A DNA stretch of 64,000 nucleotides, from the NCBI RefSeq assembly GCF_019972155.1, contig NZ_BOVL01000011.1, forward strand, positions 28,120 through 92,119, given 5' to 3'. The notes below the pieces were generated by a model. It was not told the origin of the DNA and searched no databases. It was given only the letters and a program-made list of their open reading frames with translations. Source of the DNA: Bradyrhizobium sp. RD5-C2. GTDB lineage: Bacteria; Pseudomonadota; Alphaproteobacteria; Rhizobiales; Xanthobacteraceae. Each line of letters begins with the position of its first letter. Position 1 is the first letter of the stretch. Of the stretch, positions 16,890 to 26,387 are shown piece by piece. The position numbers were made by a program, and so were the translations under genes.

Positions 16890-16933
16890 GTAGCGTATGA
16901 CGTAAATGTGTAGCGCATTACTAAAATGCGTCA
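16890..16933. promoter_or_regulatory. Candidate GntR operator region
   Basis: Between the divergent GntR and oxidoreductase genes, TAGCGCATT (16911-16919) and AATGCGTCA (16925-16933) form an imperfect inverted repeat around ACTAA. GTAGCG also occurs at 16890 and 16910, a direct repeat at 20-base spacing, which places copies on the same helix face. The position, 28 bases ahead of the GTG start, suits autoregulation plus control of the operon. Confidence 0.4.
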
Positions 16934-16961
16934 CAAGGGCTGACTTGATGAAGAGGCGGCG

Positions 16962-19900
16962 GTGAAACAGCGGTTACCCGGCTATTGCACGCTTTGTCGC
17001 TCGCGCTGCGGTGCCATCACCGTGGTGGAGGACGGGCGCGTGGTCGGTGTGGAGGTATTAAATAACCACCCGACCGGTGGCGCACTTTGCGCCAAGGGCC
17101 GGGCCGCACCTGAAATCGTCGCCAGCCCGCGCCGTCTGACCGTGCCCTTGAAGCGGACCCGGCCACGCGATGCCGCCGATCCGGGCTGGATCGAGGTGTC
17201 CTGGGACCAGGCTTTGACCGAGATCGCCGACCGGCTCGCCGCCATCCGCGCCGAGAGCGGTGCCGAAGCCGTCGCATTCGGTGTCACCACGCCGAGCGGC
17301 ACGCCGATGGTCGACAGTTTTGAGTGGGTCGAGCGCTTCATCCGCGGCTTCGGCAGTCCCAACCTGATCTACGCGGTCGAGATCTGCGGCTGGCACAAAG
17401 ACTATGCACACGCGCTGACCTTCGGCCGCGGCATCGGCTTTCCCGATTACGACAATGCCGATGCGATCATCCTGTGGGGCCACAATCCCGCCCGCACCTG
17501 GCTCGCCCAGGCGACGCGGATCGCTGACGCGCGGCGGCGCGGCGCCAAGGTCGTGGTCGTCGATCCGAAGCCGAACGGGTCGGGTCAGCAGGCCGATCTC
17601 TGGCTGCGCATTCGCCCCGGTGCCGATGGCGCACTTGCGATGGGCGCGATCCGTCATCTCATCGCGACTGGCAGCTTCGATGCTGACTTCGTCGACCAAT
17701 GGACCAATGGATCGCTGCTGGTTGATCGCGCGACCGGGCGCTTCCTGCGCGCCGACGCGTTGTGGCCTGATGGCGGGCCTGAGACTTTCGTTCGTCTCGA
17801 TGCCTCGGGCTCGCCGTTCGCCTGCGACACCCGCTATGCGCCGGAGCGCAGCGGCCAACTTCGCGGCACGCTGTCGATCCGTGCGCGCGACGGCCGGATG
17901 ATCTCGGCAGCAACCGCGTTCGAATTGCTGGCCGAGCGCGCCGCGCCCTATACACCGGCGCGCGTGGCGGAACTGACCTGGCTGCGTGCCGAGGACATCG
18001 ACGCATTCAATGCGCTGCTCGCGGCCCGGCCGCGGCTCGCCTATCATTCCTGGACCGGTGTCGGCCAGCACACCAACGCCACCGCGATCGAGCGCGCGAT
18101 CGCATCGCTCTACGCGCTGACCGGCGCCTGCGATCGGCCCGGCGGCAATCGCTGGCCGGTGCCGCCGCCGACGCGTCCGCTCAACGACTACAACATCCTG
18201 CCACCGGAGCAGCAGGCCAAGGCGCTCGGCATTGCCGAATTGCCGCTCGGCCCACCGGCGAAGGGCTGGATCACCGCGCGTGATTTCAGCCGCGCCGTGC
18301 TCGAGGGCGAGCCTTACCGGGTGCGCGCGCTGGTCGCCTTCGGCACCAACTTCGTCGTTTCGCAGGGCCATTCCGAGCGCAACCGCGCGGCGCTGAATGC
18401 GCTGGAATTCCAGGTTCATGTCGACATGTTCATGAACCCGACCGCGGAGAGCGCCGATTTCGTGCTGCCGGCCAGCACGCCGTGGGAGCGTGATGCGCTG
18501 AAGATCGGGTTCGAGATCACGCAGCAAGCGGTCGAGACCGTGCAGTTTCGCCCGCGCATGGTCGAGCCGGTCGGTGAAGTGAAGGCCGATTACGAGATCG
18601 CCGCCGCACTCGCGCTCAAGCTCGGCATGGGCAGCCTGTTCTTCGGCGGCGACATCAAGGCCGGCTGGAATTATCAACTGGCGCCGCTCGGCATCGATGT
18701 TGAGGATCTGCGCGAACATCCCGAGGGACGCCGCTTCCCGCAGGTCTTCCGCGATGAAAAATACGCCGTCACGCGCGAAGACGGAACGGCGGCGGGCTTT
18801 GCCACGCCGACACGCCGTGTCGAGATCTATTCGGAGCTGATGCTGGGACACGGGCATGACCCGTTGCCCGATCACGTCGAACCGGTCGGCAGCCCGCTCA
18901 CGACAGCGGCGGACGAACGCTTTCCGCTCGTGCTCTCCACCGCCAAGAGCGGCTGGTTCGTTCACTCCTCCTGGCGGCATGTCGCCTCGCTGCGACGAAA
19001 GTCGCCCGATCCGGCCGTCGAGATCAGCCCGCAACTCGCCGAGCGGCGCGGACTTGTGGAAGGCGACTGGGCCGTGGTGGAAACACAAGGCGGTGCCGTG
19101 CGCCTGAAAGTGCGCCTCAATGCGGCGCTCGACGCGCGGGTCGTCGTCGCCGAATTCGGCTGGTGGGAGGATTGTCCGCCGCTCGGCCGCGATCGTTCCG
19201 CGACATCAGGCAACCTCACGCGCAACATCAACGCGGTGCTGCACGATGATGCGCGCGATCCGGTCAGCGGCTCCGTTCCGCTGCGCGCGATCGTCTGCGA
19301 TATCAGGCGGGACGACGTGGCCAGCCGCGGCGTCTGGAGCGGCCGGCGGCGGTTCGTGGTCGGCGAGCGCAGGGCCGAGGCCGATAACGTCATGGCCCTC
19401 AGCCTGCGGCCGCTCGACGGTGGTCCGCTGCCCGACTTCCTGCCGGGGCAACACGTGATGACCGCATTGCCCGGCGCAACCGAGGCGCGCGCCTATTCGC
19501 TGACCGGATCGGGCAACCTGCCGCAAGCGCTGTCGATTGCGGTGAAGGGACGTTTCCTCAATGAGGTTCGGAGCAGCGATGCGCCGTTCTTCATGCCGGA
19601 TCGACTGCATGGTCTCGATGTTGGAGACGAGGTTCTGCTGGAGCCGCCGGGTGGCATCTTCACGCCGCCATTGAAGGGGCCGCGGCCGCTGGTCTTCCTC
19701 GCTGCCGGCATCGGCATCACGCCGTTCATCAGTCATATCGAGACGCTGCAACACACGGCGCAACAGGATCGTGTAGCCGAAATCCTGCTGCTGCACGGCT
19801 GCCGCAGCGGCCGCGAGCACCCCTTCGCGCAGCGGCTCGCCGAGCTGGAAGCCTCTACGCCGGAGCTGACGCGGGTGACGTTCTATTCGGCCCCGCTCGC

Positions 19901-20363
19901 GCCAGACCCGGTCGCTTCGCAGTCGCTGCACAAGGGAAGGGTCGATCTCGAACAGGTCAAGCCGCTACTGGCTCGCCGGCCGCTGGTCTACATCTGCGGT
20001 TCGCCGGATTTCGTCACGGCCCAGATCGAGGCAGCCGTGGCGCTCGGTATCCCGCGGTTCGACGTCTTTGCCGAAAGCTTCGTGTCGCCGCCGTCGGTGC
20101 CGAGCGACCTCGCGCCGCGAACGATCCGTCTTGCGGGCAGCAAGCAGAGCTTCACGTGGGGACCGGAGCAGGGGACTCTGCTCGACGCTGCAAGTGCGGC
20201 GGGCGTTGCGCTGCCGAGCGGCTGCCGTGTCGGGCAATGCGAAAGCTGCGTGGTCGAGGTGGTCGATGGGGAGTTCACCCATCTCGGCCCTGTCGACGGC
20301 AGCGAGGGGCAGTGCCTCACCTGCCAGGCCGTGCCGCTCACCGATCTCACGCTCGCGCTTTGA
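16962..20363 (+). CDS. Molybdopterin oxidoreductase fused to flavin reductase and 2Fe-2S ferredoxin
   Basis: A 1,133-residue fusion. Residues 1-60 carry a [4Fe-4S] site (Cys9, Cys12, Cys16, Cys43). A bis-molybdopterin catalytic domain follows to about residue 600, with Cys142 in EICGWHKDY as a possible molybdenum ligand, then the dinucleotide-binding domain to about 760. Residues 790-1030 are a ferredoxin-NADP reductase-like module (LPGQHVMTALPG and ARAYSL for flavin, FLAAGIGITPF for NAD(P)H). The last 90 residues are a plant-type [2Fe-2S] ferredoxin (CRVGQCESC and a later CLTC). There is no signal peptide, so it is cytoplasmic. The layout lets one polypeptide take NAD(P)H electrons to molybdenum, or the reverse. 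GTG 16962 has GAGGCGGC upstream. Followed by an AtoE transporter and divergent from a GntR gene, so a small organic acid is a likely substrate. Confidence 0.9.
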   Translation: MKQRLPGYCTLCRSRCGAITVVEDGRVVGVEVLNNHPTGGALCAKGRAAPEIVASPRRLTVPLKRTRPRDAADPGWIEVSWDQALTEIADRLAAIRAESGAEAVAFGVTTPSGTPMVDSFEWVERFIRGFGSPNLIYAVEICGWHKDYAHALTFGRGIGFPDYDNADAIILWGHNPARTWLAQATRIADARRRGAKVVVVDPKPNGSGQQADLWLRIRPGADGALAMGAIRHLIATGSFDADFVDQWTNGSLLVDRATGRFLRADALWPDGGPETFVRLDASGSPFACDTRYAPERSGQLRGTLSIRARDGRMISAATAFELLAERAAPYTPARVAELTWLRAEDIDAFNALLAARPRLAYHSWTGVGQHTNATAIERAIASLYALTGACDRPGGNRWPVPPPTRPLNDYNILPPEQQAKALGIAELPLGPPAKGWITARDFSRAVLEGEPYRVRALVAFGTNFVVSQGHSERNRAALNALEFQVHVDMFMNPTAESADFVLPASTPWERDALKIGFEITQQAVETVQFRPRMVEPVGEVKADYEIAAALALKLGMGSLFFGGDIKAGWNYQLAPLGIDVEDLREHPEGRRFPQVFRDEKYAVTREDGTAAGFATPTRRVEIYSELMLGHGHDPLPDHVEPVGSPLTTAADERFPLVLSTAKSGWFVHSSWRHVASLRRKSPDPAVEISPQLAERRGLVEGDWAVVETQGGAVRLKVRLNAALDARVVVAEFGWWEDCPPLGRDRSATSGNLTRNINAVLHDDARDPVSGSVPLRAIVCDIRRDDVASRGVWSGRRRFVVGERRAEADNVMALSLRPLDGGPLPDFLPGQHVMTALPGATEARAYSLTGSGNLPQALSIAVKGRFLNEVRSSDAPFFMPDRLHGLDVGDEVLLEPPGGIFTPPLKGPRPLVFLAAGIGITPFISHIETLQHTAQQDRVAEILLLHGCRSGREHPFAQRLAELEASTPELTRVTFYSAPLAPDPVASQSLHKGRVDLEQVKPLLARRPLVYICGSPDFVTAQIEAAVALGIPRFDVFAESFVSPPSVPSDLAPRTIRLAGSKQSFTWGPEQGTLLDAASAAGVALPSGCRVGQCESCVVEVVDGEFTHLGPVDGSEGQCLTCQAVPLTDLTLAL

Positions 20364-20414
20364 TGACCAAACACGATTGAAGGCCAACCGCATCACCGGA
20401 AGGGGATCAGATTG

Positions 20415-21869
20415 ATGACGAATGCAACGCACGACCAGACCATGAGCCTGCGAAAACCCGTCGCTAACAACATCATGGCGCGCTTTTCGCAGGCCCTCGT
20501 TGCGTTCGCCGAGCGCTGGTTTCCGGATGCGTATGTCTTCGTCCTGATCGCCGTGATCGCGGTTGCCGCAGGCGCGATCCTGCATGGCGGTTCGCCGCTC
20601 GCCGTCAGCCGCGCGTTCGGCGACGGGTTCTGGAACCTGATTCCCTTCACGATGCAGATGGCGCTGGTTGCGATCGGCGGCTACGTCGTGGCGATGTCGC
20701 CGCCGGTCGCGGCCGTGCTGGCGCGGCTCGCGAGCGTGCCGAAGACCGGGCGCGGCGCGGTGGTCTTTGTCGGGATGCTCAGCATCTTCCTCTCGCTGTT
20801 GAACTGGGGGCTGAGCCTGATCTTCTCCGGTCTGCTGGTGCGGGAGATCGCGCGGCGCACGGATATCCGGCTCGATTATCGCGCTGCCGGCGCGGCCGGC
20901 TATCTCGGGCTCGGTTGCGGCTTCACCCTCGGCATCACGTCGTCGGCCGCTCAGCTCCAGGCCAATGCCGGCAGCATTCCGGCATCGCTTCTGCCGATCA
21001 CCGGCGTGATCGGCTTCTCGGAAACCATCCTGACCTGGCAGAACATGGTCACCGTCGTGATGGTGAGCGTGGTGTCGGCGGCGATCTGCTATTTCACCAC
21101 GCCCGCGCCCGAGCAGGCCAAGACGGCGGAAGACCTCGGCGTTGCGCTCGGCGATGATCGCATCGAGGCCAGGAAGCCGGCCCGTCCGGGCGACTGGCTG
21201 GAGTTCAGTCCGCTGCTGACGATCCTGATCGCCCTGCTTGCTGCGGGCTGGCTGTGGCAGACGTTCCAGTCAGGCAATCCGCTGATCACGCTGTCGGGGC
21301 TCAACACCTACAATTTCGTCTTCCTCATTCTCGGCATCGTGCTGCACTGGCGGCCGCGCAGTCTGATCGAATCCTTTTCCAAGGCGATGCCGAGCGTCTC
21401 CGGCGTACTGCTGCAGTTTCCGTTCTACGCCGGCATCGCGCAGATCCTGACCAAGGTGCCGAACAGCAGCGGCACCACGCTGTCTGACACGATCGCGCAC
21501 TGGTTCGTCGGCGCCTCCAGCAATTCCACCGTGTTCTCGTTCCTGGTCGGAATCTATTCGGCGCTGCTCGGCTTCTTCGTGCCGTCGGCCGGCGGAAAGT
21601 GGATCATCGAGGCGCCCTACATCATGAAGGCGGCCAACGACATCGGCGCGCATCTGGGCTGGACGGTGATGGTCTACAACATCGCCGAGACGCTCCCGAA
21701 CTTCATCAACCCGTTCTGGATGCTGCCGCTGCTCGGCATCCTCGGCCTGAAGTCGAAGGACCTGATCGGCTATACGTCGGTGCAGTTCTTCATCCACTTC
21801 CCGATCGTGATGCTGCTGGCCGCGATCCTGACGGCGACTTTCACCTATCACCCCCCGATCCTGCCTTGA
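20415..21869 (+). CDS. AtoE-type short-chain fatty acid transporter
   Basis: A 484-residue membrane protein of the AtoE (TIGR00366-like) family, importing short-chain fatty acids such as acetoacetate or butyrate. About a dozen hydrophobic segments are visible, with characteristic FFVPSAGGKWIIEAPYIM near residue 395 and NWGLSLIFSGLL near 135. ATG 20415 is preceded by AAGGGGAT; a TTG three bases earlier is also open. It lies 51 bases after the fused oxidoreductase and should be in its operon. The pair implies uptake plus oxidation or reduction of a small carboxylate. Confidence 0.9.
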   Translation: MTNATHDQTMSLRKPVANNIMARFSQALVAFAERWFPDAYVFVLIAVIAVAAGAILHGGSPLAVSRAFGDGFWNLIPFTMQMALVAIGGYVVAMSPPVAAVLARLASVPKTGRGAVVFVGMLSIFLSLLNWGLSLIFSGLLVREIARRTDIRLDYRAAGAAGYLGLGCGFTLGITSSAAQLQANAGSIPASLLPITGVIGFSETILTWQNMVTVVMVSVVSAAICYFTTPAPEQAKTAEDLGVALGDDRIEARKPARPGDWLEFSPLLTILIALLAAGWLWQTFQSGNPLITLSGLNTYNFVFLILGIVLHWRPRSLIESFSKAMPSVSGVLLQFPFYAGIAQILTKVPNSSGTTLSDTIAHWFVGASSNSTVFSFLVGIYSALLGFFVPSAGGKWIIEAPYIMKAANDIGAHLGWTVMVYNIAETLPNFINPFWMLPLLGILGLKSKDLIGYTSVQFFIHFPIVMLLAAILTATFTYHPPILP

Positions 21870-22241
21870 GCGATCACGGCCGGGCACCAGGACACAAGGT
21901 GCCCGGCCAAGGTCGGCCAATTCGGCGGACCGCAACCGTCATCACCAAAACCGTGCTGTTTTCCCGGTCGTCGCGAATGAGGCATCGCGCCGGGCCGTGA
22001 TCTTTGGTCGGTCATTTCATTGACCGCGGCGCGATTCGGCCGGATATTGATCCGCGCTAACCCGCGTTGTTCAAGGTCACTGCCATGAGACATTACCACC
22101 GCAGCTTGATGTGCGACATGCGAAACCGCATGCAGCATCGCTGCGTCTCGGCGGCGACCGGCGTCTGTTGTTGATCGCTTAAGAAAAATCCAAGCACCCG
22201 ACAATCAGACAGGAGCGCCGTCATCCGGCGATCGAGCACGC
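21870..22241. other. Intergenic region after the AtoE gene
   Basis: This 372-base gap begins with a strong hairpin (listed separately). The rest has several short open frames without ribosome sites or recognisable protein features. The final 60 bases probably hold the promoter of the small gene at 22242. I see no RNA gene. Confidence 0.4.
21878..21908 (+). terminator. Hairpin after the AtoE gene
   Basis: GGCCGGGCACC (21878-21888) and GGTGCCCGGCC (21898-21908) form a perfect 11-base-pair stem with a 9-base loop, 8 bases after the stop. It lacks a T-run but is strong and well placed to mark the end of the transcript. Confidence 0.6.
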
Positions 22242-22445
22242 ATGTCCCAAGCCCAAATGTCCCAAGCTTACGTCATCGAAGTATCGGATCGAACCGCGGG
22301 TATCGTTGTCAGCGACGCCAGAGGCTTCTGCTTCTTCTCCTCGGATCGCGCCTTTGATGGCCTCGATGGCGGCTATTTCGGCTCCGCTCGCGCCGCGGAG
22401 CGTGCGGTGAGGGCGCTGTTGCAGCAGCGCCGCCCGGCGTCATAG
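22242..22445 (+). CDS. Small hypothetical protein, 67 residues
   Basis: The protein reads MSQAQMSQAYVIEVSDRTAG and ends RALLQQRRPAS. Its middle (IVVSDARGFCFFSSDRAFDGLDGG followed by AARAERAV-like residues) looks like a folded small domain with beta strands followed by a helix. The N-terminal MSQAQ is partly repeated (MSQA), so an in-frame start at 22257 is equally possible. The pattern of hydrophobic residues supports a real gene. I know of no function. It is separated from both neighbours by hairpins and appears to be a single-gene unit. Confidence 0.6.
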   Translation: MSQAQMSQAYVIEVSDRTAGIVVSDARGFCFFSSDRAFDGLDGGYFGSARAAERAVRALLQQRRPAS

Positions 22446-22482
22446 ATCATCCCCACGGCATCGGCGGTGGGCCAAGGTTGAT

Positions 22483-22504
22483 GCGGCTGCCAGCAGGCAG
22501 CCGC
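22483..22504. terminator. Hairpin between convergent genes
   Basis: GCGGCTGCC and GGCAGCCGC form a perfect 9-base-pair stem with loop AGCA. It sits 37 bases after the small plus-strand gene and 48 bases beyond the end of the opposing hypothetical gene. No T-run follows on either side, so it may act as a weak bidirectional terminator. Confidence 0.4.
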
Positions 22505-22552
22505 GTGATGTGCAATACCGTCGTGCGGAAAGTGTCGCCTGCGATCGAGGGA

Positions 22553-23041
22553 TCAGGCCGGGCAGACCATCGTCAGCAGCAGCAGCGTTGGCGGCTGGTT
22601 GTCGCCGTTGGCGTGTTCCCAGGTCAGCAGAATGTCGTGCCGATCGGCGTTCGGCGCATTCTTGTCTTTCTCCTTCACATCGATCTTCATCGGGATCGGA
22701 GGTTGGGAGTTGAAGCACTTGCGGACGGCGGCATCCATCAGCGCGCATTTCGTCAGCGGTACGACGCCGGCCTCGTCCTTGGAGAGGGCTGCGGTGCTTG
22801 CTTGAGTGGCAAGGTCAAGGCGCGCCTTGCCCATCTCCTTCTGCCACAACTTGCCGCTTCCGCCCGGCCACTGGTGCCTGGGCGACAGGATCGGCTGGTA
22901 TTGACCATATTCCAGCGTCTCGATGTCGATGAGATCCGACGCCTTAAGTATAGCGACGCTCTTGATCATGTTGTCCAAAGGATAGTAGTGCGCGTTGATA
23001 TGATCTTTGAATTGCTGGTTATTGAATACTCTTCCGCCCAT
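22553..23041 (-). CDS. Hypothetical protein, 162 residues
   Basis: The protein begins MGGRVFNNQQFKDHINAHYY and ends TLLLLTMVCPA. It has no signal peptide or membrane segment. ATG 23041 follows AGGGAAATCCT, a good ribosome site. Its codon and residue use (more Asn, Ile, Lys, Tyr) is less GC-driven than that of its neighbours, hinting at later acquisition. A late segment, MKIDVKEKDKNAPNADRHDILLTWEH, is alternately charged and hydrophobic, like beta strands. I do not recognise the family. It is divergent from the cyclase gene at 23334 by about 290 bases. Confidence 0.65.
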   Translation of the reverse strand: MGGRVFNNQQFKDHINAHYYPLDNMIKSVAILKASDLIDIETLEYGQYQPILSPRHQWPGGSGKLWQKEMGKARLDLATQASTAALSKDEAGVVPLTKCALMDAAVRKCFNSQPPIPMKIDVKEKDKNAPNADRHDILLTWEHANGDNQPPTLLLLTMVCPA

Positions 23042-23333
23042 AGGATTTCCCTTTCATTACAACTTTGTCTTGCTCTGGCTATACATAAGTTATGCAACGC
23101 GGGGACGTCGAACGAAATCGGTCGCACGGCTCGAGTTGCGCCGTTTGATTTCTCGCGCCTCGACCTACCACTCAAGACTGTATCTCGTCCAGTTGAGCAA
23201 CCTCTCGGGTTGGCGCGGTTGCGGGCAGACTGCACGTCCGGATTGATAAGCATGTCCCGATGGGTAATCTCTACTCTAAGCTGCTCACCGGGATGCTGAG
23301 CTGGCGAGACCGCAGCAGCCTTTGAGAGCAGGA

Positions 23334-26300
23334 ATGCTTTGCTTTGCATGCCAATCGACGATCGGAGCGAACGACAATTGGTGCGCCCAATGCGGTGCCG
23401 CCGTAGCCAAGCGCGTCGACCCCGACAGCGAACAGCGATTTGTGACGATCCTTCGCGCCGACGTGGTCGACTCCACGGGGCTCGTAGCTGACTTGGATCC
23501 GGAAGAGGCGGTCTCCCGCCTGGAGCCGGCCTTGGCCGCCATGCGCGGCGCTGTGCGCCAGTTTGGCGGAATCGTCAGCAAGGAATTGGGTGATGGGCTC
23601 GCCGCGGTATTTGGCGCCCCGATTGCTGATGACAACCATGCGCCGCTTGCCTGCCATGCTGCGATCGAGCTCGTTCGACGCGTCGCCGCTTTGGGCGATT
23701 CGGGGCTCCAGGTTCGGGTCGGGCTCCATTCGGGTCGTGTCGTGGCCTACATGGTCGCCAGCGAATATTCCAAGGTTTATGAGATTGGGGGCGCCGCGCA
23801 ACATCTGGCGGCGCGGCTCGAAGCGGCTGCTGAACCGAATCAGATCTACGCGTCCGAAGCCTGTCAGAAACTCGCTGAAGGTAACGTTCAGTTCGAGTTT
23901 CTCGGACGCAGGCAGCTCAAGGGGTTTAGTGAGGCTCTGCCGATCTACCGCGTAACGGGTGCGACCGATGTCTCCAGTTGGCGGGTACGCAGGGCACGAA
24001 GCGTTGCGCGGTTCGTCAACCGGTCGAATGAGACTGCGCTGCTCAGGCGGTTGGCGCAGGACGCCGGCCCGAACCGGCAAACGGCGCTCTTGATTGGTGA
24101 TCCCGGTATCGGGAAATCGCGGCTGGTGCATGAGTTCGTCGACGAACTCACCCGCGAGGGCTGGCTCCCGTTTCACGCCGAGTGCAGCCCGAATCTTCAA
24201 GGCGCGCCGTTCAGTACGTTAAAGTCCCTGATGCTCTCGATCCTGGAGGAAGTCGCGGCCGACACCGATGGCCCAACGCGCCTGATAGGACTTCAGCGTT
24301 CGGCCATCGACGCGGTGCTGGACCGTCCGATCTCGGATCCGGAATGGAGCGAGCTGGAGCCGCATGCGCGCGGCCGCGCGATCAGCGAGGCGTGCTGCGC
24401 GATTCTCGAAGGCGTGATTGTTCGCCGGCGTGCGGTGATCCTGATCGAGGATCTGCACTGGATCGATCGCGCCAGCGAGACCGTCATGGCGTCACTTGCT
24501 TCGCTGCCGGTACCCGGGCTTCTGGTGCTGCTGACCAGCAGGCCGAATGGAGTTCCGGATTGGGTCGCGCGCTGCAACGCTGAAGTCGCGGCGTTGCGCT
24601 CGCTCGGCGAGGACGCCGGACGGGAGATGCTGGACGACATCCTGGGCTCGTCCGCGAACATGGCCGACCTGAAGAGCCGCGTCGTTCTTCATACCGCCAG
24701 CGTTCCGCTCTTCATCGAAGAGGTCTGCCGCAGCCTCAAGGACAGCGGGGTTCTCCGCGGGCATTGGGGCGATCTGGCGCTGGCGCGTCCGGTCGGCGAT
24801 CTCGGAATTCCGAGCAGCATCCAGGGCGTGATCGCCACGCGTCTGGACCGCATCTCGAAGGAGGAGCGTTCGCTGTTGCAGATCGCGGCGGCGTTGGGAC
24901 CCCAGTCGATGGAATCCATGCTGCGCGCGGTGGCCGGTCTGTCGCCGGAGGCGCTTCAGCGCTGCCTGATCGCGCTCGATCGCGCGGAGTTTCTGGTGAG
25001 GATCGATGTCGAGCAGGATGGCTTGCTCGAGTTCCCGCACGAGATGGTTCGCCAAGTGACCTATGACTCGATGGTCGAGAAGCTACGGGAAAGCGTCCAT
25101 GCGCGCATTCTTGCGGCGCTGGAGGCCAATGGGAGTTCGCATGATGAGCCCAACAGGCTCTGTTACCATGCAACCCGGGCCAAGGATTGGCAAAAAGCCT
25201 TCGCTTACGGCAGAACTGCCGCTCGGAAGAGTCTGGCACGATCGGCATTTGCCGACGCAACCAACTACTTCGAGATCGCGATGACCGCACTCGACAAGAC
25301 GCCGTTCGCTCGCTCGCGCGAAGCGGATGCGGTCGACCTTCGCATCGAGGCGCGCACAGCCTTCATGAGCGCAGGCAAGGTCGCCGAATGGTTCGACCTT
25401 GGAAGGGATGCGGAGGGGCGCGCCAACGCGATTGATGATATCGGGCGGAAGGTCGCGGCGATGGCGGTCAGGTCGGGGGCGCAGAACTTCTACGGCACGC
25501 CGATCGAGGCCATCGAAACCGGTGAGGAGGTTGCTCGCTTGGCAGGAGAGTGGGGCAATCCCGGTTGGCTCAACCTTGCTCAATACAGCCTTGGCCAAGC
25601 CTATTTCATTGCCGGGCGTTATCGCGACGCAGAGCAGATGCTGGGACAGGCGTGCCTGCGCCTGTCAGGGCCGGATGCCAGCGCGCCGCCCGGGACGACG
25701 CCGAAAACCCTGGAGCTGCTGTCCTGCATGATGAAGAGCGTGACCCACACGACCTTGGGAGAGATTGATACGGGGGCCGAGTTTCATCAACGCGCGTCAA
25801 CAATCGCCAATGAGAGCAACAGGCCATTTGATCGCGTTGGCGCGGGGTATAGCGCTGGTTGTCTAGCGCTCGGGCGTGGCAATCCTGGCGAAGCAGCGGC
25901 GATCCTGGAAGACGCTTTTGCCATTACACAAAAGTATGGAATTCGCCTCTTTGTACCGGTCATCACCTGCCATCTCGGTATTGCCTATCTGGAACAGGGA
26001 CGTCTCGCTGACGCGCGGATTACGCTAGTCGAAGCCCGAGAGGTCGCCAGGTCGGTGAGCTATACCTCGATCGTGCTACGTACCTCGATCTATTTGGCAC
26101 TCGCTCTCAGCCGGCTCGGGGATGTGCAGGCTGCGCTGAACATGCTGCGAGAGGCTCGGAATACCGCGCGGCAGCAAGGATTCTCCGGCCTCGAAGCCGA
26201 GGCGCTGTTCGGAGAGGCGACGGTATCGCCGGCGTCAAACGAGAACGACAGGACTTCCATTCTGCACAAGTTGCGCGCAGCGATTGCGATTGCATCGAGC

Positions 26301-26387
26301 AGTGGAACGAAGCCGCTGCTGCATCGGGCCGAAGCGCTCCTGAACGGAATGCTTGCCGATCCCCAGGGTGAACCTTGGCGGCACTAG
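23334..26387 (+). CDS. Class III adenylate/guanylate cyclase with AAA ATPase and TPR-like repeats
   Basis: A 1,017-residue signalling protein. Residues 3-20 form a zinc ribbon (C3-x2-C6, C17-x2-C20). The class III cyclase domain follows to about residue 205, with metal-binding aspartates in ILRADVVDSTG and KELGDGLAAVFGAP. A large NTPase follows, with Walker A GDPGIGKS near 254 and a Walker B-like ILIEDLHWID near 365. The C-terminal 450 residues are helical repeats of the TPR/MalT kind. This architecture is common in Bradyrhizobium and mycobacteria; it joins cyclic nucleotide synthesis to an STAND-type sensor. ATG 23334 was chosen over TTG 23322. The stimulus is unknown. It is flanked by intergenic sequence on both sides and is probably a monocistron. 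Confidence 0.9.
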   Translation: MLCFACQSTIGANDNWCAQCGAAVAKRVDPDSEQRFVTILRADVVDSTGLVADLDPEEAVSRLEPALAAMRGAVRQFGGIVSKELGDGLAAVFGAPIADDNHAPLACHAAIELVRRVAALGDSGLQVRVGLHSGRVVAYMVASEYSKVYEIGGAAQHLAARLEAAAEPNQIYASEACQKLAEGNVQFEFLGRRQLKGFSEALPIYRVTGATDVSSWRVRRARSVARFVNRSNETALLRRLAQDAGPNRQTALLIGDPGIGKSRLVHEFVDELTREGWLPFHAECSPNLQGAPFSTLKSLMLSILEEVAADTDGPTRLIGLQRSAIDAVLDRPISDPEWSELEPHARGRAISEACCAILEGVIVRRRAVILIEDLHWIDRASETVMASLASLPVPGLLVLLTSRPNGVPDWVARCNAEVAALRSLGEDAGREMLDDILGSSANMADLKSRVVLHTASVPLFIEEVCRSLKDSGVLRGHWGDLALARPVGDLGIPSSIQGVIATRLDRISKEERSLLQIAAALGPQSMESMLRAVAGLSPEALQRCLIALDRAEFLVRIDVEQDGLLEFPHEMVRQVTYDSMVEKLRESVHARILAALEANGSSHDEPNRLCYHATRAKDWQKAFAYGRTAARKSLARSAFADATNYFEIAMTALDKTPFARSREADAVDLRIEARTAFMSAGKVAEWFDLGRDAEGRANAIDDIGRKVAAMAVRSGAQNFYGTPIEAIETGEEVARLAGEWGNPGWLNLAQYSLGQAYFIAGRYRDAEQMLGQACLRLSGPDASAPPGTTPKTLELLSCMMKSVTHTTLGEIDTGAEFHQRASTIANESNRPFDRVGAGYSAGCLALGRGNPGEAAAILEDAFAITQKYGIRLFVPVITCHLGIAYLEQGRLADARITLVEAREVARSVSYTSIVLRTSIYLALALSRLGDVQAALNMLREARNTARQQGFSGLEAEALFGEATVSPASNENDRTSILHKLRAAIAIASSSGTKPLLHRAEALLNGMLADPQGEPWRH

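Noticed and set aside
17058..19088. Open frame of 676 codons on the minus strand
   Set aside because: It is an antisense shadow of the fused molybdopterin oxidoreductase: high GC at third positions leaves it open, residues are Arg/Ala/Gly-rich and no domain is seen.
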